Source: a virus. Taken from it: 53,052 bases of DNA. Under the pieces are notes generated by a model, which worked only from the letters and a program-made list of their open reading frames with translations, was not told the DNA's origin and did no database searches. Below, piece by piece: positions 24,401-40,630 of the stretch (its first letter is position 1; every line of letters begins with the position of its first letter). The stretch is taken from the IMG/VR virus record IMGVR_UViG_3300042563_000301, positions 1-53,052 of that record. One strand, written 5' to 3'. The translations under genes were made by a program, and so were the position numbers.

Positions 24401-24874
24401 GGTTCCTGGTGCAGATGTTATAATTTTACCATTCGATAATGATCTAGTAGTAGATAAATCTGAAAGATTGAAAGTCCATACATTTGCACCGTAGCTGGTA
24501 ACCGACGTAGTTACAGCGCCGATAGTTCCGTTACCATATCCAGAGCTTGCTAGTACAGGCTGAACAACAGTACCAGTTGTGAAAAGTTTAGTCGGATTAC
24601 TGTTAGCAACACTGACTGGTGTATTAAACTTGTTAGTATTAAATATGTTGTCAGTGCGAAATATCGTCGATGGCATAGCAAGACGAGTTGCTTGCTGAAT
24701 GACAGTGACGGGTATTACTGGCCTGGGATATACGAATCCCAGTGCAGGTCTGTTTCCAAACTCTTTAGTCCAAGGCGGATAATACTGCCTTAGTTCTAAA
24801 GGACGTACTGTACTTTGAACTACAACAGATATCGACGGAACGTCAACATAATTAAAGTTGCGTACAGATGGCAT
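21431..24874 (-). CDS. Large fibre/adhesin with glycine-rich and LamG domains
   Basis: An 1147-residue virion protein. The N-terminal 290 residues are beta-type, with VRPLELRQYYPPW near the start. Residues 295-560 form a glycine-rich domain introduced by FTTPGTYTWTAPTGVGLVSV, with long Gly runs and YGGGRGGTGA-type repeats, as in phage tail adhesins with polyglycine helices. Residues 690-870 are a LamG/concanavalin domain (YFDGSGDYLQINGNVVMDFG, FTVEAWVYLNALP, NISNLRVVKGTAVY). The remainder is Thr/Ser/Asn-rich repeated beta sequence. It likely binds host surface sugars. It lies 12 bases after the preceding fibre gene. Confidence 0.85.
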   Translation of the reverse strand: MPSVRNFNYVDVPSISVVVQSTVRPLELRQYYPPWTKEFGNRPALGFVYPRPVIPVTVIQQATRLAMPSTIFRTDNIFNTNKFNTPVSVANSNPTKLFTTGTVVQPVLASSGYGNGTIGAVTTSVTSYGANVWTFNLSDLSTTRSLSNGKIITSAPGTGRFSSTVVVDSVINSTTISCIASGPTAPVQGIVRTVQDSGRLFELGISSVTAISATEWRLTISGIFDSSVFLIGDAISVVTGSGNLGNLGTGNTVYVISLPNTNQITCTAINGSASPTVGKISSLSKTGTNIPFTPNGENEFTTPGTYTWTAPTGVGLVSVVAVGGGGGGGYQWSSGGGGGGGLGWKNNITVTPGQTYTVVVGVGGTSNTNATSAGSEGGNSYFISLATVAGYGGGRGGTGATAASNGYGGGYTGDGGGRGGNGGYDGGWYRGGGGAGGYSGNGADSGTSSGTAAPTGSGAGAAAGYYSSTYGVPAGGGVGIYGRGADGAARGQFLGGGGGSGGANGTGGEGSGQSGYRIINGGAFGGGGGGSGTSYGGGFGGGGAVRIVWGPGKAFPTTNVSSTGSQSQEAVVVWYDSTIVSVPSLLTTPIVSKQLFRQNAISSIKTVITDSTIEPNLPARIFNSITTVNNTIVVSNGARTTTTGISSRIPILGTNNGVNYSDTVTNNSSTARATVARFPNTGDFSLVGPYQNSFSTYFDGSGDYLQINGNVVMDFGSTDFTVEAWVYLNALPTSDAWPTSYSLHMMLATVGTFNAGDGIGFIIGQTKLLIQNNDTQYAGTAHGMAVNTWYHLAYVRNGNTFYFYVNGVAKGSAAFSGSVGTGANTFIGCETGQGAFLNGNISNLRVVKGTAVYTSAFTPPTSPLTAIAGTSLLTCKPAPIVDQSSNSFTITKFGEVKNSELNPFSSTTLGRQGHSVTQVSILGVTDFNQTAVPLSTISKSVTINNSLALETIIPALVYNPVGSPNSAVQTIYSNRFARQTNDNIGNEATEPVLVYIRDTVINGSNKPKWIITNSVNNGYTPNSVVVTVNANKIPNSYVRPSLSNAFSITTANKPNVLSRHVSSFSNLATTATIFGQSLLESFPLEPITKTVITDSIVASQIRTTLTASQGVNSGLSRSFTLAPYGTAGALVIGEGGLLVSAQVEYWN

Positions 24875-24886
24875 TTATCCGCCTGT

Positions 24887-26620
24887 TTAAATGTCAATGC
24901 TAGCAATAATATTGTTAATACCGCCGCCTGTTATTGTTAAGTTTACAGTAGTAGTTGCGCTAGCACTGGTAGTAACCACTATGTTTTTAGTGCCGGTGCT
25001 GGCAAAAATCATACTTCCGCCGTCAATAGCAAGATTGATAGGTGCTGCCAATCTTAGTCCATCGGCTCCGTAAGCATCTACTGTACAACTGGTTGAAATA
25101 TTTGAACCAGTAAATGTATAACTTTGACTTGCCATAACCACGCTGATAGTAATAGGTAACGTAGGAGTTATCATGTGTAAAGTATTATTTCCCTTTTCTT
25201 TACTAATACCCCAAATTCTATTAGTTTGATCTAATCCTATTGTTCTAAACTCATACGGATATGTACCAGTGGGCGACCACCCTGTGCTAGTGTTGAAACT
25301 AAAGAATCGCATTTGCAGTGTAACTGGTACTGCTACCTGTGTTCCTTCAGCATTAATAGGCAAGAAATCCCTAGGAATATCATTGACTGTGGGGAAAGTA
25401 TAAGAACTGTGATATGTCAATGTATCATCTCCTGTTCCTGTTCCTATAGTGTAAGTCATCATGGTGCGTTTTAGTGCAGTGCTCCAACGAGTTAATCCGT
25501 TATTTACATGAGCATATTTGTCAGTTATCCAGAAAGTTATATAATTTGTTCCGCTTACTGTGAACTGGTGGCCTTTGCTATGCCAGCTGTAAAAAGAATA
25601 AGTGCTGTTATCTTCTGTGGTATATCTTGCAGAATACGTAGAATACGTATTTGCGCCAGGATATACCATTGTACAGTTAGTGGCTACGACTGCTCCGTCA
25701 GCTGGATTCCATACGTAACGAATCGGCGTTAGATTGTTGCTTGAATCGTAATGTCCGCTGTATAAAACTCGTCTAGTGGTAGTGGCCCTTCGAATGTTAC
25801 TGGGCCAATGTCGAGGACCAGTTGTGCCACTGGCATTTCTCACACTTTGATTTATTATTGTCGTCACAGCATGTGTAACAGGGTTTACTTTCCAAAAAGT
25901 ATATTGACTATAATAGCTTATGCCATCTTGAACGCCGACAAAATGTAGGAATCCACCGTCATCCACCCCCAAGAAGAAACCTTGCATTCTAGTGTTGTTT
26001 GGTGGAGTAACTTGGGCTACTTTACTCGGAGCAGTTTCATAGTTATTATGAGCACTAACATAGTGCCCCTCGCCACCACCGCTTTCAAAACACCACATCT
26101 TGTTATTACTAACATCTTCGTATATAAAAGCAGTGCCAAAGATATTAGCTATGTAATAGCTGGCGCCAGCACCGGAAGTAATATCAGTTGTAGGATACAC
26201 ATAACCGTAAGTAGTACTTACTCCAGTAGTAGATGTGCCAGGAGGTGCCATCGGTACAGCATATAAAATTTTATTGTTCACTGTTTTCCAGTGCTTTTTA
26301 ACCGGATAAAATGCAGGATCCAATGATTGATGATACGGGGCTTGCCAAAAGTTGTCGTAAAATGTGTCAGGGCTTGGAGCCCAGCATTGTACCACAGCTT
26401 TTTCTAAATACATTATTCCCATGTCATTTGTTATACCGGCATCGTACGCTCTGTCCATAGTATCACTACGGTTAAAGTGAAAGTTTTTTTGAAATAATGG
26501 AGCTAAGGTTGTAGTATCATGCCCCACAGTACTTAAAAACAATCGATTGTTGGATAATACTGGATCTTCGAATAATGTAACAAGGTCATTTCCGATTTTT
26601 TTAACGTGTATTTCAGCCAT
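24887..26620 (-). CDS. Phage structural protein, probable beta-propeller-like adhesin with Ig-like end
   Basis: A 577-residue protein with no signal peptide. Residues 1-490 are rich in Tyr, Trp and Thr with regularly spaced beta segments (NKMWCFESGGGEGHYVSAHN, GFFLGVDDGGFLHFVGVQDG, TRRVLYSGHYDSSNNLTPIR). That rhythm suggests a beta-propeller or similar all-beta fold. The final 90 residues (YTFTGSNISTSCTVDAYGAD to VNLTITGGGINNIIASIDI) look like an Ig/cadherin-type domain. The family is not recognised with certainty. Position between two fibre genes with gaps of 2-12 bases supports a fibre or baseplate-associated protein. Confidence 0.72.
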   Translation of the reverse strand: MAEIHVKKIGNDLVTLFEDPVLSNNRLFLSTVGHDTTTLAPLFQKNFHFNRSDTMDRAYDAGITNDMGIMYLEKAVVQCWAPSPDTFYDNFWQAPYHQSLDPAFYPVKKHWKTVNNKILYAVPMAPPGTSTTGVSTTYGYVYPTTDITSGAGASYYIANIFGTAFIYEDVSNNKMWCFESGGGEGHYVSAHNNYETAPSKVAQVTPPNNTRMQGFFLGVDDGGFLHFVGVQDGISYYSQYTFWKVNPVTHAVTTIINQSVRNASGTTGPRHWPSNIRRATTTRRVLYSGHYDSSNNLTPIRYVWNPADGAVVATNCTMVYPGANTYSTYSARYTTEDNSTYSFYSWHSKGHQFTVSGTNYITFWITDKYAHVNNGLTRWSTALKRTMMTYTIGTGTGDDTLTYHSSYTFPTVNDIPRDFLPINAEGTQVAVPVTLQMRFFSFNTSTGWSPTGTYPYEFRTIGLDQTNRIWGISKEKGNNTLHMITPTLPITISVVMASQSYTFTGSNISTSCTVDAYGADGLRLAAPINLAIDGGSMIFASTGTKNIVVTTSASATTTVNLTITGGGINNIIASIDI

Positions 26621-26622
26621 TT

Positions 26623-26826
26623 TTATTCTTCTCCAGTAGATTCAGTAATGTTAAATTGTTGTTCATAGGGCGCCTTTGCGCTGTCCCACCATGCCAATGC
26701 AGCAGCTTCGTTAGGAAATAGTTCCTGTGAACCGTCGCTAGAAGGTTGGAAAGGTTGATGTATAACATGTTTTTCTTCAAAATAAACATCTAATCTTCCG
26801 TTGTCATATAATATTCTAAAACTCAT
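26623..26826 (-). CDS. Small protein in fibre operon, possible assembly factor
   Basis: A 67-residue acidic protein (FRILYDNGRLDVYFEEKHVI, NEAAALAWWDSAKAPYEQQF). It is separated from both neighbours by 1-2 bases, so it is clearly translated in the fibre operon. Size and place resemble small tail-fibre chaperones or connector proteins, but no family is identified. Confidence 0.68.
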   Translation of the reverse strand: MSFRILYDNGRLDVYFEEKHVIHQPFQPSSDGSQELFPNEAAALAWWDSAKAPYEQQFNITESTGEE

Positions 26827-26827
26827 T

Positions 26828-28162
26828 TTAAATCCTCGTATAAGTGAACGTAACTGTTAGATCTGCTCCAGCTATATTGGTTCCTACGCTCAGTATATCT
26901 ACAGTGACAAATTTATTAATTAAAACTGTCAAGGGCGTAGAAAATACATTTGAAGCTTTGTCTAAGTTATTTATGTTTAAAGTAGCTACAGCAGTTTTAT
27001 TCCCAACAGTATCGGTTACATTAACACCTATTTGAATTCCATTAGAAGTGCCAGTTGGTGCAGTTTCTACCCTAGCAATTATTCCAATTATAGTACTGTC
27101 CAGCGGTATATACCATTTTTCACTGCCTACAGAAACTGTAAGAGTTCCTGTTTTTCTATAATGTCTTTCTAATACCGTAGTGCCACCACTGCCAGAGCCG
27201 GAAGATCCAGTAAATCCTTGTATACCTTGATCACCTTTGCTGCCAGTAAATCCTGCGGCGCCGTCTGTGCCATCGGAACCCGCTGCACCGCTGCCAGTAA
27301 ATCCTATATCACCTCGACTGCCAGTAAATCCTGCGCTGCCACGGCTTCCAGTAAATCCTAGGTCACCCTGTGATCCAGCAAATCCCGCACCTTGACTGCC
27401 AGTAAATCCAACTGATCCATTATAACCAGCACTGCCCACAAATCCAGTGTCTCCTCGATCACCTGTTCTAGCAAATGTAACAACAACAGTCATCCCATCT
27501 GTAAACGTTGCTGTACCTGATAGATATGAAACAGGTATATGAAAGTGGTTAGCTGACGGGATACCTTCTTCAGTGTGTGATCCTGTTATAGCAAATAGGG
27601 CAAAATTACTAGGATCTGCTTTTTCTGCTATTGAAAAGTGACCTTTAATCTGCGAGGTAGAATCATCTATGGTTTGCAGATACGCATAAATTGATTCTCC
27701 TAGCTTATCATTAAAATTGATGTAGGCTACTGTGGTGCTTCCAGAAAAAGTTAACGTATTAAATTCTATTTCTCCGCTGAGAGGATCCGTGCCTGTTATA
27801 TCAGTGCTATATAAGAACTCAAAGGCTGCTCCGCCGAAACTACCCTGCTCACCTTTTGATCCAGTGTAGCCAACATCTCCTTGACTGCCTACAAATCCTG
27901 CTAAGCCATCTGAACCAGAAGAACCATCTGACCCAGACGTGCCAGCTGAACCAGTAAATCCTTTGAATTCTTCTGCATAATCTGCAATATCAATCCATGT
28001 ACGACTGCCGTCTAAGTCTCCTTTCAGTATACTGTTGTCAACTGTAGGCAAACCTAAATCAGGTTCGGCATTACTGATATCTAAATAGTCGTAACGCTCT
28101 GCACTAAGATCGGCACCGGTTAGTTTTTTCTTTTTGCCGCTGAGTAGCCGATTTTTACTCAT
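26828..28162 (-). CDS. Collagen-like phage fibre protein
   Basis: A 444-residue protein. It begins with a basic N-terminus (SKNRLLSGKKKKLTG) and a short head domain ending IADYAEEFKG. A first Gly-X-Y block (about residues 66-110; GFTGSAGTSGSDGSSGSDG) is followed by a globular beta domain (LYSTDITGTDPLSGEIEFNT). A second Gly-X-Y block runs about 232-325 (GDIGFTGSGAAGSDGTDG), ending with a 120-residue beta domain that includes EKWYIPLDSTIIGI. Blocks interrupted by globular domains are typical of trimeric phage fibres. It overlaps the next gene upstream by 8 bases. Confidence 0.88.
   Translation of the reverse strand: MSKNRLLSGKKKKLTGADLSAERYDYLDISNAEPDLGLPTVDNSILKGDLDGSRTWIDIADYAEEFKGFTGSAGTSGSDGSSGSDGLAGFVGSQGDVGYTGSKGEQGSFGGAAFEFLYSTDITGTDPLSGEIEFNTLTFSGSTTVAYINFNDKLGESIYAYLQTIDDSTSQIKGHFSIAEKADPSNFALFAITGSHTEEGIPSANHFHIPVSYLSGTATFTDGMTVVVTFARTGDRGDTGFVGSAGYNGSVGFTGSQGAGFAGSQGDLGFTGSRGSAGFTGSRGDIGFTGSGAAGSDGTDGAAGFTGSKGDQGIQGFTGSSGSGSGGTTVLERHYRKTGTLTVSVGSEKWYIPLDSTIIGIIARVETAPTGTSNGIQIGVNVTDTVGNKTAVATLNINNLDKASNVFSTPLTVLINKFVTVDILSVGTNIAGADLTVTFTYTRI
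27190..27470 (-). repeat. Collagen-like repeat block in the 444-residue fibre
   Basis: Gly every third residue, with the nonamer theme GFTGSxGD. It is related in sequence to the larger blocks in the two fibre genes further upstream. Edges are approximate. Confidence 0.85.
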
Positions 28163-28490
28163 TTGAGGTTTCCAATATGCTCAATACTAAGTTTAGTATG
28201 GAATTTGCACTGGCCACTGCGCTGACACTGGCGCCCTCTTCTATAACTAGTTTTCCTGTTGTCATTTCGGCTGCGTCATTTGGAGGTATTTCAAATGCAT
28301 TGAGCATGACAAAATCTACGTTATTTTTTCTAAGCGTAAATGTAACAGTGGCAGGCACTGAACCTATGTTACTTGCTTGTGCTCCTAAAACGATGGTGGT
28401 AAGTCCTGTAGGAGTTGTATATATAGTTTGATTTGTAGTGGTCAACTCGAATGTTTTAGTTTTAAACGTATTTAAAGGCAATGTTGCCAT
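28155..28490 (-). CDS. Small beta-rich phage structural protein
   Basis: A 111-residue protein with a simple beta-sandwich pattern: TFELTTTNQTIYTTPTGLTT, VLGAQASNIGSVPATVTFTL, NNVDFVMLNAFEIPPNDAAE. I associate similar sequences with structural or fibre-associated proteins of cyanophages. It has a strong GGAGAA ribosome site, lies 3 bases after the Mtd-like fibre gene and overlaps the collagen-like gene by 8 bases. No enzyme features. It may cap or join fibres. Confidence 0.75.
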   Translation of the reverse strand: MATLPLNTFKTKTFELTTTNQTIYTTPTGLTTIVLGAQASNIGSVPATVTFTLRKNNVDFVMLNAFEIPPNDAAEMTTGKLVIEEGASVSAVASANSILNLVLSILETSNE

Positions 28491-28493
28491 ATT

Positions 28494-30743
28494 TTATTCT
28501 CCAATCGCTAATATGTAAGGAGTCATAACAGCAAACAAACTTTTTGTAAATGTTCTACCTGTAATCGTTCCAGTATTTCTGTTGATCACTAAGTCATCTC
28601 CAATTCGGAAGTCGCCTCTTTGATCAGTTCCTGTATAATATATTTTACCTTGATTGGCAGAAACCACTTGATTTTCAGTTATTGGCACACCACCGAGATA
28701 CGGTAAAGCAGTATTTACGTTTGTTCCGGCACCTACCCATTCAAAAGTTTGTCCTGCGGCAGTAATCAAACTGAACTGATGAAAGGTAACAACAGTGTTA
28801 TCTGCAAGTTGATTTATTACTATTTCTTCTATTGTTATAGTGCTTGAATAAGCATTGGTTATTAAGTTTGTCACAATGTCAAACAGTTGATTAGTTACTG
28901 CTATTTCTTCTGTGCCAGCTGCCGGATTAGCTATGTTTTGCGTTACTGTAGTATTCAATCTAGTTATTTGCGTATTATTTAAACATGCGGCAGCAACTGT
29001 TTTTAAATAGTCAAATGTATCAGATGTGGCTTGTTTTTCTCCGCTGGGCAATTGTAACGTTCCTGCACTGTAATATTCATCGGCTGCGTCTACTGTTTGG
29101 CTGTTGCCACCATATAACATGTCATATGTGACAGAATCTATAATAAATCCAATGTCTCTGCGGCATTTTGTACTGTCATAAGTTAAAGAAGGATAGTTTA
29201 CAGAAACAAATGCGATGCCTTCTTCTATGAAAAAGTTACGGTTTTCTTGTAATATTGTTTTGGCGTTAACTGCGTTGTTTGTAACACCTGTGGGAGAATT
29301 AAACTGATAACTAGGAGTATTATTGACATCATTAATAATACTAACAATCGTGTTAAAATTAGTCTGTACTCTTGAATATTCTGTACTGCCTTGAGATAAT
29401 ATCGCTAAAACAGCATCTTTAGCAAAATTTATTCCTGCAACAGTTTGTGTTCTTTGTACAGTAATTACAGTTGAAGCTGTTCCTCTATAATAGCTTATGC
29501 CAGCCTGAATGCTTTTATAATTTGTGTTAAGTATCATATCATCAACAACTGAATCGATGATTAACCCTACATCTCTACTACATTTAAATTGATTAAACTC
29601 GAAATTTGGAAACGTTTCATTTAGATAGTCGATTACATCTATTTGAATTTTACTTTTTGCATCAAGAATAGTTTGCCTAGAATTTCTGATAGTGGCTGAT
29701 TCAAGATTATATCGAGGATATGTAACAGCAGTATTTCCACTGGTGAACTGGGTGCTAGTGGCCAATGTATAAAAGGTATTGTCTCCTTCAAATTTAACAG
29801 CATCACCTACATTTGGTCTTGTTGTTAAATTATCTATAACAAAAGTTCTTCCTAACGTTGCACCATTTATTCTTCCGGAATATAAAGTTGAACTCACGCC
29901 GTCTGCTTTTAAACCAAAGTTACCAAAACTGCTATTACTGTTGGTTAAAGAACAGAATCCTCCGCTTTCGCATAGCACAGCCACATCACAACATATAGTA
30001 AACACAGAGACTAACTGTGAATTTCCTCTATTAAGGTGATGTATACCAATCCCACCTTGGTTAAACTGAGTATAAGCGTCAACAACCATACTTCTTAGGC
30101 CACCAACGTGTGCTCCGTCTACCCGCATGCCTGTTCCAGTGGTTGTCATGCTTGTGCAGTTTTGTACATAAGGGCTTGTGTATATAACACCTGCACTTCC
30201 GTCTGGATTGAAAGCAACCGCAGACGACGGAGATTCATGATCCTTAAATGTCATGTGTGCCAAATATGAACCGTTATTAACATAAAACATATCTTGCGTT
30301 TTATTCAATGGTCTTACGGTTACAGTTCTTAAACTGTCTCCAACAACAGCAACGTTGTCGGGCACAGTCATAGGATTGTTTTCTGTGTAATCTCCACTTT
30401 TGACAAATATAGTGGTGCCAGGTGTGGCTGCTTCTAAAGCAGACTTGATAGTCAACTTGCTGGTATTTAATGAAGATCCGTCGTCAATATCATCACCGCT
30501 TTTGCTAACATAAAGCACATTGTCAACTGCGATATTTCCTATACTACCAGTAAATCCAGTGACACCACTACCAGTATATCCGCGAATACCCCCATACGGA
30601 AGTTCATTCCACGTGCCGACTCCATTACCAATCTTGAAAAGATTGGTATCGATTTCTAAACACATTTCTGCAAGTGCAAGCACAGGATTAACTGTGCTCC
30701 ACTCTTCAGCTGTGCCTCTTCTTAGTTGAACATTAATAGCCAT
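28494..30743 (-). CDS. Tail fibre with Mtd-like N-terminus, collagen-like neck and beta-helix
   Basis: A 749-residue protein. Residues 1-45 (VQLRRGTAEEWSTVNPVLAL, LEIDTNLFKIGNG) form the same N-terminal module as the fibre at the left of the window. A short collagen-like neck follows (RGYTGSGVTGFTGSIGN). Residues 75-330 are beta-helical (YVSKSGDDIDDGSSLNTSKL, PGTTIFVKSGDYTENNPMTV). Then come two homologous copies of a cyanophage-type repeat containing KCSRDVGLIIDSVVDDMIL and KCRRDIGFIIDSVTYDMLY. The end (YYTGTDQRGDFRIGDDLVIN) resembles C-terminal fibre modules. It probably recognises a surface carbohydrate. A late motif precedes it. Confidence 0.88.
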   Translation of the reverse strand: MAINVQLRRGTAEEWSTVNPVLALAEMCLEIDTNLFKIGNGVGTWNELPYGGIRGYTGSGVTGFTGSIGNIAVDNVLYVSKSGDDIDDGSSLNTSKLTIKSALEAATPGTTIFVKSGDYTENNPMTVPDNVAVVGDSLRTVTVRPLNKTQDMFYVNNGSYLAHMTFKDHESPSSAVAFNPDGSAGVIYTSPYVQNCTSMTTTGTGMRVDGAHVGGLRSMVVDAYTQFNQGGIGIHHLNRGNSQLVSVFTICCDVAVLCESGGFCSLTNSNSSFGNFGLKADGVSSTLYSGRINGATLGRTFVIDNLTTRPNVGDAVKFEGDNTFYTLATSTQFTSGNTAVTYPRYNLESATIRNSRQTILDAKSKIQIDVIDYLNETFPNFEFNQFKCSRDVGLIIDSVVDDMILNTNYKSIQAGISYYRGTASTVITVQRTQTVAGINFAKDAVLAILSQGSTEYSRVQTNFNTIVSIINDVNNTPSYQFNSPTGVTNNAVNAKTILQENRNFFIEEGIAFVSVNYPSLTYDSTKCRRDIGFIIDSVTYDMLYGGNSQTVDAADEYYSAGTLQLPSGEKQATSDTFDYLKTVAAACLNNTQITRLNTTVTQNIANPAAGTEEIAVTNQLFDIVTNLITNAYSSTITIEEIVINQLADNTVVTFHQFSLITAAGQTFEWVGAGTNVNTALPYLGGVPITENQVVSANQGKIYYTGTDQRGDFRIGDDLVINRNTGTITGRTFTKSLFAVMTPYILAIGE

Positions 30744-30769
30744 ATTTTATCAATTCACGTTGTATGCTA

Positions 30770-30775
30770 TATTTA

Positions 30776-30777
<2 letters not shown>
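30770..30777 (-). promoter_or_regulatory. T4-type late promoter motif (AATAAATA)
   Basis: AATAAATA 26 bases upstream of the 749-residue fibre gene. It overlaps the stop codon of the giant fibre gene and may start the 17-30 kb fibre transcript. Confidence 0.5.
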
Positions 30778-38464
<7,687 letters not shown>

Positions 38465-38471
38465 AGTATTG

Positions 38472-38478
38472 TATTTAC
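38472..38478 (-). promoter_or_regulatory. T4-type late promoter motif (GTAAATA), near-leaderless
   Basis: GTAAATA 7 bases before the GTG start of the giant fibre gene. AGGG lies further upstream of the predicted start and would not be in the mRNA. Confidence 0.45.
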
Positions 38479-38487
38479 CCTATGTTA

Positions 38488-40275
38488 TTATGCTCTTACG
38501 GTCAAGTCTAATATGTCAAAATATCCTAACCCGGTATCATAACAAATATATATGGCAGCATTGACATCGTCGTAGTAATAATCTCCAGGTTTAAGATCGC
38601 TCAGGCTCAGCCCATTGGCTGCATCTGCATTGGTATACATTCTAGGTGCTGCTGATAGTTGTCCCGACCCGTCTGGGAATATTAGAGTATAACCTGATTG
38701 TATAGTGATAGAACTAACGCCATCCGACACTAATCCTTCTACGGCACTACCAGTGTAACCTATCGATCCTTCGCTGCCTGTATAGCCATCTCGTCCTATT
38801 ACACCGTCAGCACCTGCACTACCAGTGTAACCTATCGATCCTTCTGATCCAGTAAATCCAGTATCACCTTGTGATCCAGCAAAGCCAGCGCCTTGACTAC
38901 CAGTATAGCCCAAGTCTCCTTGTGATCCAGCAAAGCCAACATCTCCTTGACTTCCTGTATATCCATCAAGACCCGCACTACCAGTATAGCCAGTATCACC
39001 AAATGATCCAGTGTACCCCACATCTCCTTGTGATCCAGTAAAGCCAGTATCACCACGACTACCAGTGTAGCCGGTGTCGCCAAATGATCCAGTATAGCCA
39101 ACATCTCCTTGACTGCCTGTATAGCCAGTATCACCAAATGATCCAGTAAAGCCAACATCTCCTTGTGATCCAGTATACCCTACATCTCCTTGACTTCCTG
39201 TATAGCCAGTATCACCAAATGATCCAGTATACCCTACATCTCCTTGACTTCCTGTATATCCTTTTGGTCCTACAATATTACCTACATCTGACCAAAAATT
39301 TCCGACCCATACGTTTAAATGTCCGTTATCCAAAGTGATATACCCGTCGCCTGTATCTCCTGTGTAAGATGCCGGGAGGTCTGTATATGTAGCAGTACTT
39401 CCTACAATTTTTACAGAAGTGCCGTCTACGCCCGCACTACCAGTATAGCCAGTATCACCAAATGATCCAGTGTACCCAACATCTCCTTGTGATCCAGTAT
39501 AGCCAGTATCACCTTTTGATCCAGTGTAACCGATATCTCCTTGGTCACCCTGACTACCAGAATACCCCTGACTACCTAGGAATCCTCTAGATCCTGTATA
39601 ACCAATTACACCCTGTGGACCTTGCTGCCCCTGACTACCAGTAAAACCTCTAAAACCTTGTTCACCTGAAATACCAGTATCACCTTTTGATCCAGTGTAA
39701 CCCAAACTACCTGAATAACCATTACTGCCGGTAAATCCATCTCCTCCCTTACTTCCAACGAAACCAGTACTGCCGGTAAATCCTTCACTGCCTGTATAGC
39801 CTATGTTGCCTTGGCTACCCGTAAATCCAGTGATACCTCGACTACCAGTAAATCCACTAATAGGTGTCTGAGCTGCACCAATATCAAGCCATTGAGATCC
39901 GGTCCAAATGTATAGATGTGTATCGTCTATACTGACAAGTGCATCGCCAAGATCACCAACGTAGTTTTGCGGTAAATCGGCTTCGGTATTGACACTGCCT
40001 ACTAGTTTAAAAGAACTACCCGATGAAGCATCAACAAATTCTAAAGAATCTTCTGTGGCATTTACTGCTAGAAATTTTCCAGCGGCGCCCAAATACGAAC
40101 TTGGTGTATCTGGAAGTTGAAGAAGAGTAAAAATGGGCAGGCCGCCCGAGGTGACACCGTTACCTAGTCTAAACTCTCCGGTTTCGACATTAAAAACTAT
40201 TTGGCCTTCTTCGGCTACATAATCTTCAAAGTCACTCTTTACTAAACCTGCTTTTATCTTTCGAAAGAATGCCAT
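38488..40275 (-). CDS. Collagen-like phage fibre with Mtd-like N-terminus
   Basis: A 595-residue protein. Residues 1-50 (GLVKSDFEDYVAEEGQIVFN, GEFRLGNGVTSGG) are the shared fibre N-terminal module. Residues 89-137 are a small module (FKLVGSVNTEADLPQNYVGD, HLYIWTGSQWLDIG). A collagen-like shaft of GYTGSxGD nonamers follows, split by a second copy of that module near residues 287-338. The last 60 residues are a beta tip (VSSITIQSGYTLIFPDGSGQ, LSLSDLKPGDYYYDDVNAAI). AGGAG is the ribosome site. Same repeat type as the giant fibre just downstream, which makes exchange between the two genes possible. Confidence 0.9.
   Translation of the reverse strand: MAFFRKIKAGLVKSDFEDYVAEEGQIVFNVETGEFRLGNGVTSGGLPIFTLLQLPDTPSSYLGAAGKFLAVNATEDSLEFVDASSGSSFKLVGSVNTEADLPQNYVGDLGDALVSIDDTHLYIWTGSQWLDIGAAQTPISGFTGSRGITGFTGSQGNIGYTGSEGFTGSTGFVGSKGGDGFTGSNGYSGSLGYTGSKGDTGISGEQGFRGFTGSQGQQGPQGVIGYTGSRGFLGSQGYSGSQGDQGDIGYTGSKGDTGYTGSQGDVGYTGSFGDTGYTGSAGVDGTSVKIVGSTATYTDLPASYTGDTGDGYITLDNGHLNVWVGNFWSDVGNIVGPKGYTGSQGDVGYTGSFGDTGYTGSQGDVGYTGSQGDVGFTGSFGDTGYTGSQGDVGYTGSFGDTGYTGSRGDTGFTGSQGDVGYTGSFGDTGYTGSAGLDGYTGSQGDVGFAGSQGDLGYTGSQGAGFAGSQGDTGFTGSEGSIGYTGSAGADGVIGRDGYTGSEGSIGYTGSAVEGLVSDGVSSITIQSGYTLIFPDGSGQLSAAPRMYTNADAANGLSLSDLKPGDYYYDDVNAAIYICYDTGLGYFDILDLTVRA
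38740..39860 (-). repeat. Collagen-like coding repeat shaft, second gene
   Basis: 27-base units encoding GYTGSQGDV and GDTGYTGSF, several nearly identical to units at 31908-32118. Interrupted once at 39262-39415. Edges are approximate. Confidence 0.9.
39262..39415 (-). repeat. Small Trp-containing module, copy 2
   Basis: About 50 residues (VKIVGSTATYTDLPASYTGD, DNGHLNVWVGNFWSDVG), closely matching copies at 30893-31056 and 39865-40011. Confidence 0.72.
39865..40011 (-). repeat. Small Trp-containing module, copy 1
   Basis: Residues 89-137 of the 595-residue fibre. Conserved LPxxYxGxxGD, then HLxxWxGxxW, ending DIG. It sits between the N-terminal module and the shaft. Confidence 0.72.
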
Positions 40276-40293
40276 TTTCGCTCCTGGCCGTTC

Positions 40294-40563
40294 TTATCTA
40301 GTAAACGGGCTTCTTAATGGACTTAGTGGAGGTGATGGTTCTGTTTCGTTCTGTGTCAGGTCTTGGATGACCGGACTTAGTTTGCCTACCTGCGCTTTCT
40401 TTAATTCCAACTCCTGTTGTAGTGGACTAACCATTACGGGATTGTCGTCTAATTCTGCTGGATCTGTCGCCTGGTCGGTTCCGGACATGTCTATCTCAGG
40501 ATCGCCGTCGCCGTTGATCTTGATAGTGATTGGTACATTAATGGTAAATTCTCTTGCTCTCAT
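40294..40563 (-). CDS. Small acidic phage protein, paralogue of the 43312-43650 gene
   Basis: An 89-residue protein (MRAREFTINVPITIKINGDG). It has a DNPVMVSPLQQELELKKAQV segment closely resembling DPSPVLLPPLQAKLEILKKS in the 112-residue protein 3 kb upstream; the two flank a fibre/secreted-protein group. No domain is known. TGGAAAA is the likely ribosome site, after a late promoter. Its 3' end is Pro/Ser-rich. It may be a virion or fibre-attachment component. Confidence 0.7.
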   Translation of the reverse strand: MRAREFTINVPITIKINGDGDPEIDMSGTDQATDPAELDDNPVMVSPLQQELELKKAQVGKLSPVIQDLTQNETEPSPPLSPLRSPFTR

Positions 40564-40582
40564 ATGTTTTTCCAGTATTAGA

Positions 40583-40590
40583 TATTTATC
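40583..40590 (-). promoter_or_regulatory. T4-type late promoter motif (GATAAATA)
   Basis: GATAAATA 20 bases before the 89-residue gene. It stands back to back with the plus-strand sigma70-like promoter starting 7 bases away. Confidence 0.6.
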
Positions 40591-40596
40591 GTATAG

Positions 40597-40625
40597 TTGA
40601 CATGCTCAGTGAAAGACTGTATAAT
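40597..40625 (+). promoter_or_regulatory. Consensus sigma70 promoter, leaderless type
   Basis: TTGACA (40597-40602), 17-base spacer, TATAAT (40620-40625): a perfect match to the bacterial consensus. The ATG of the HemA-like gene starts 5 bases later. Confidence 0.85.
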
Positions 40626-40630
40626 AACTT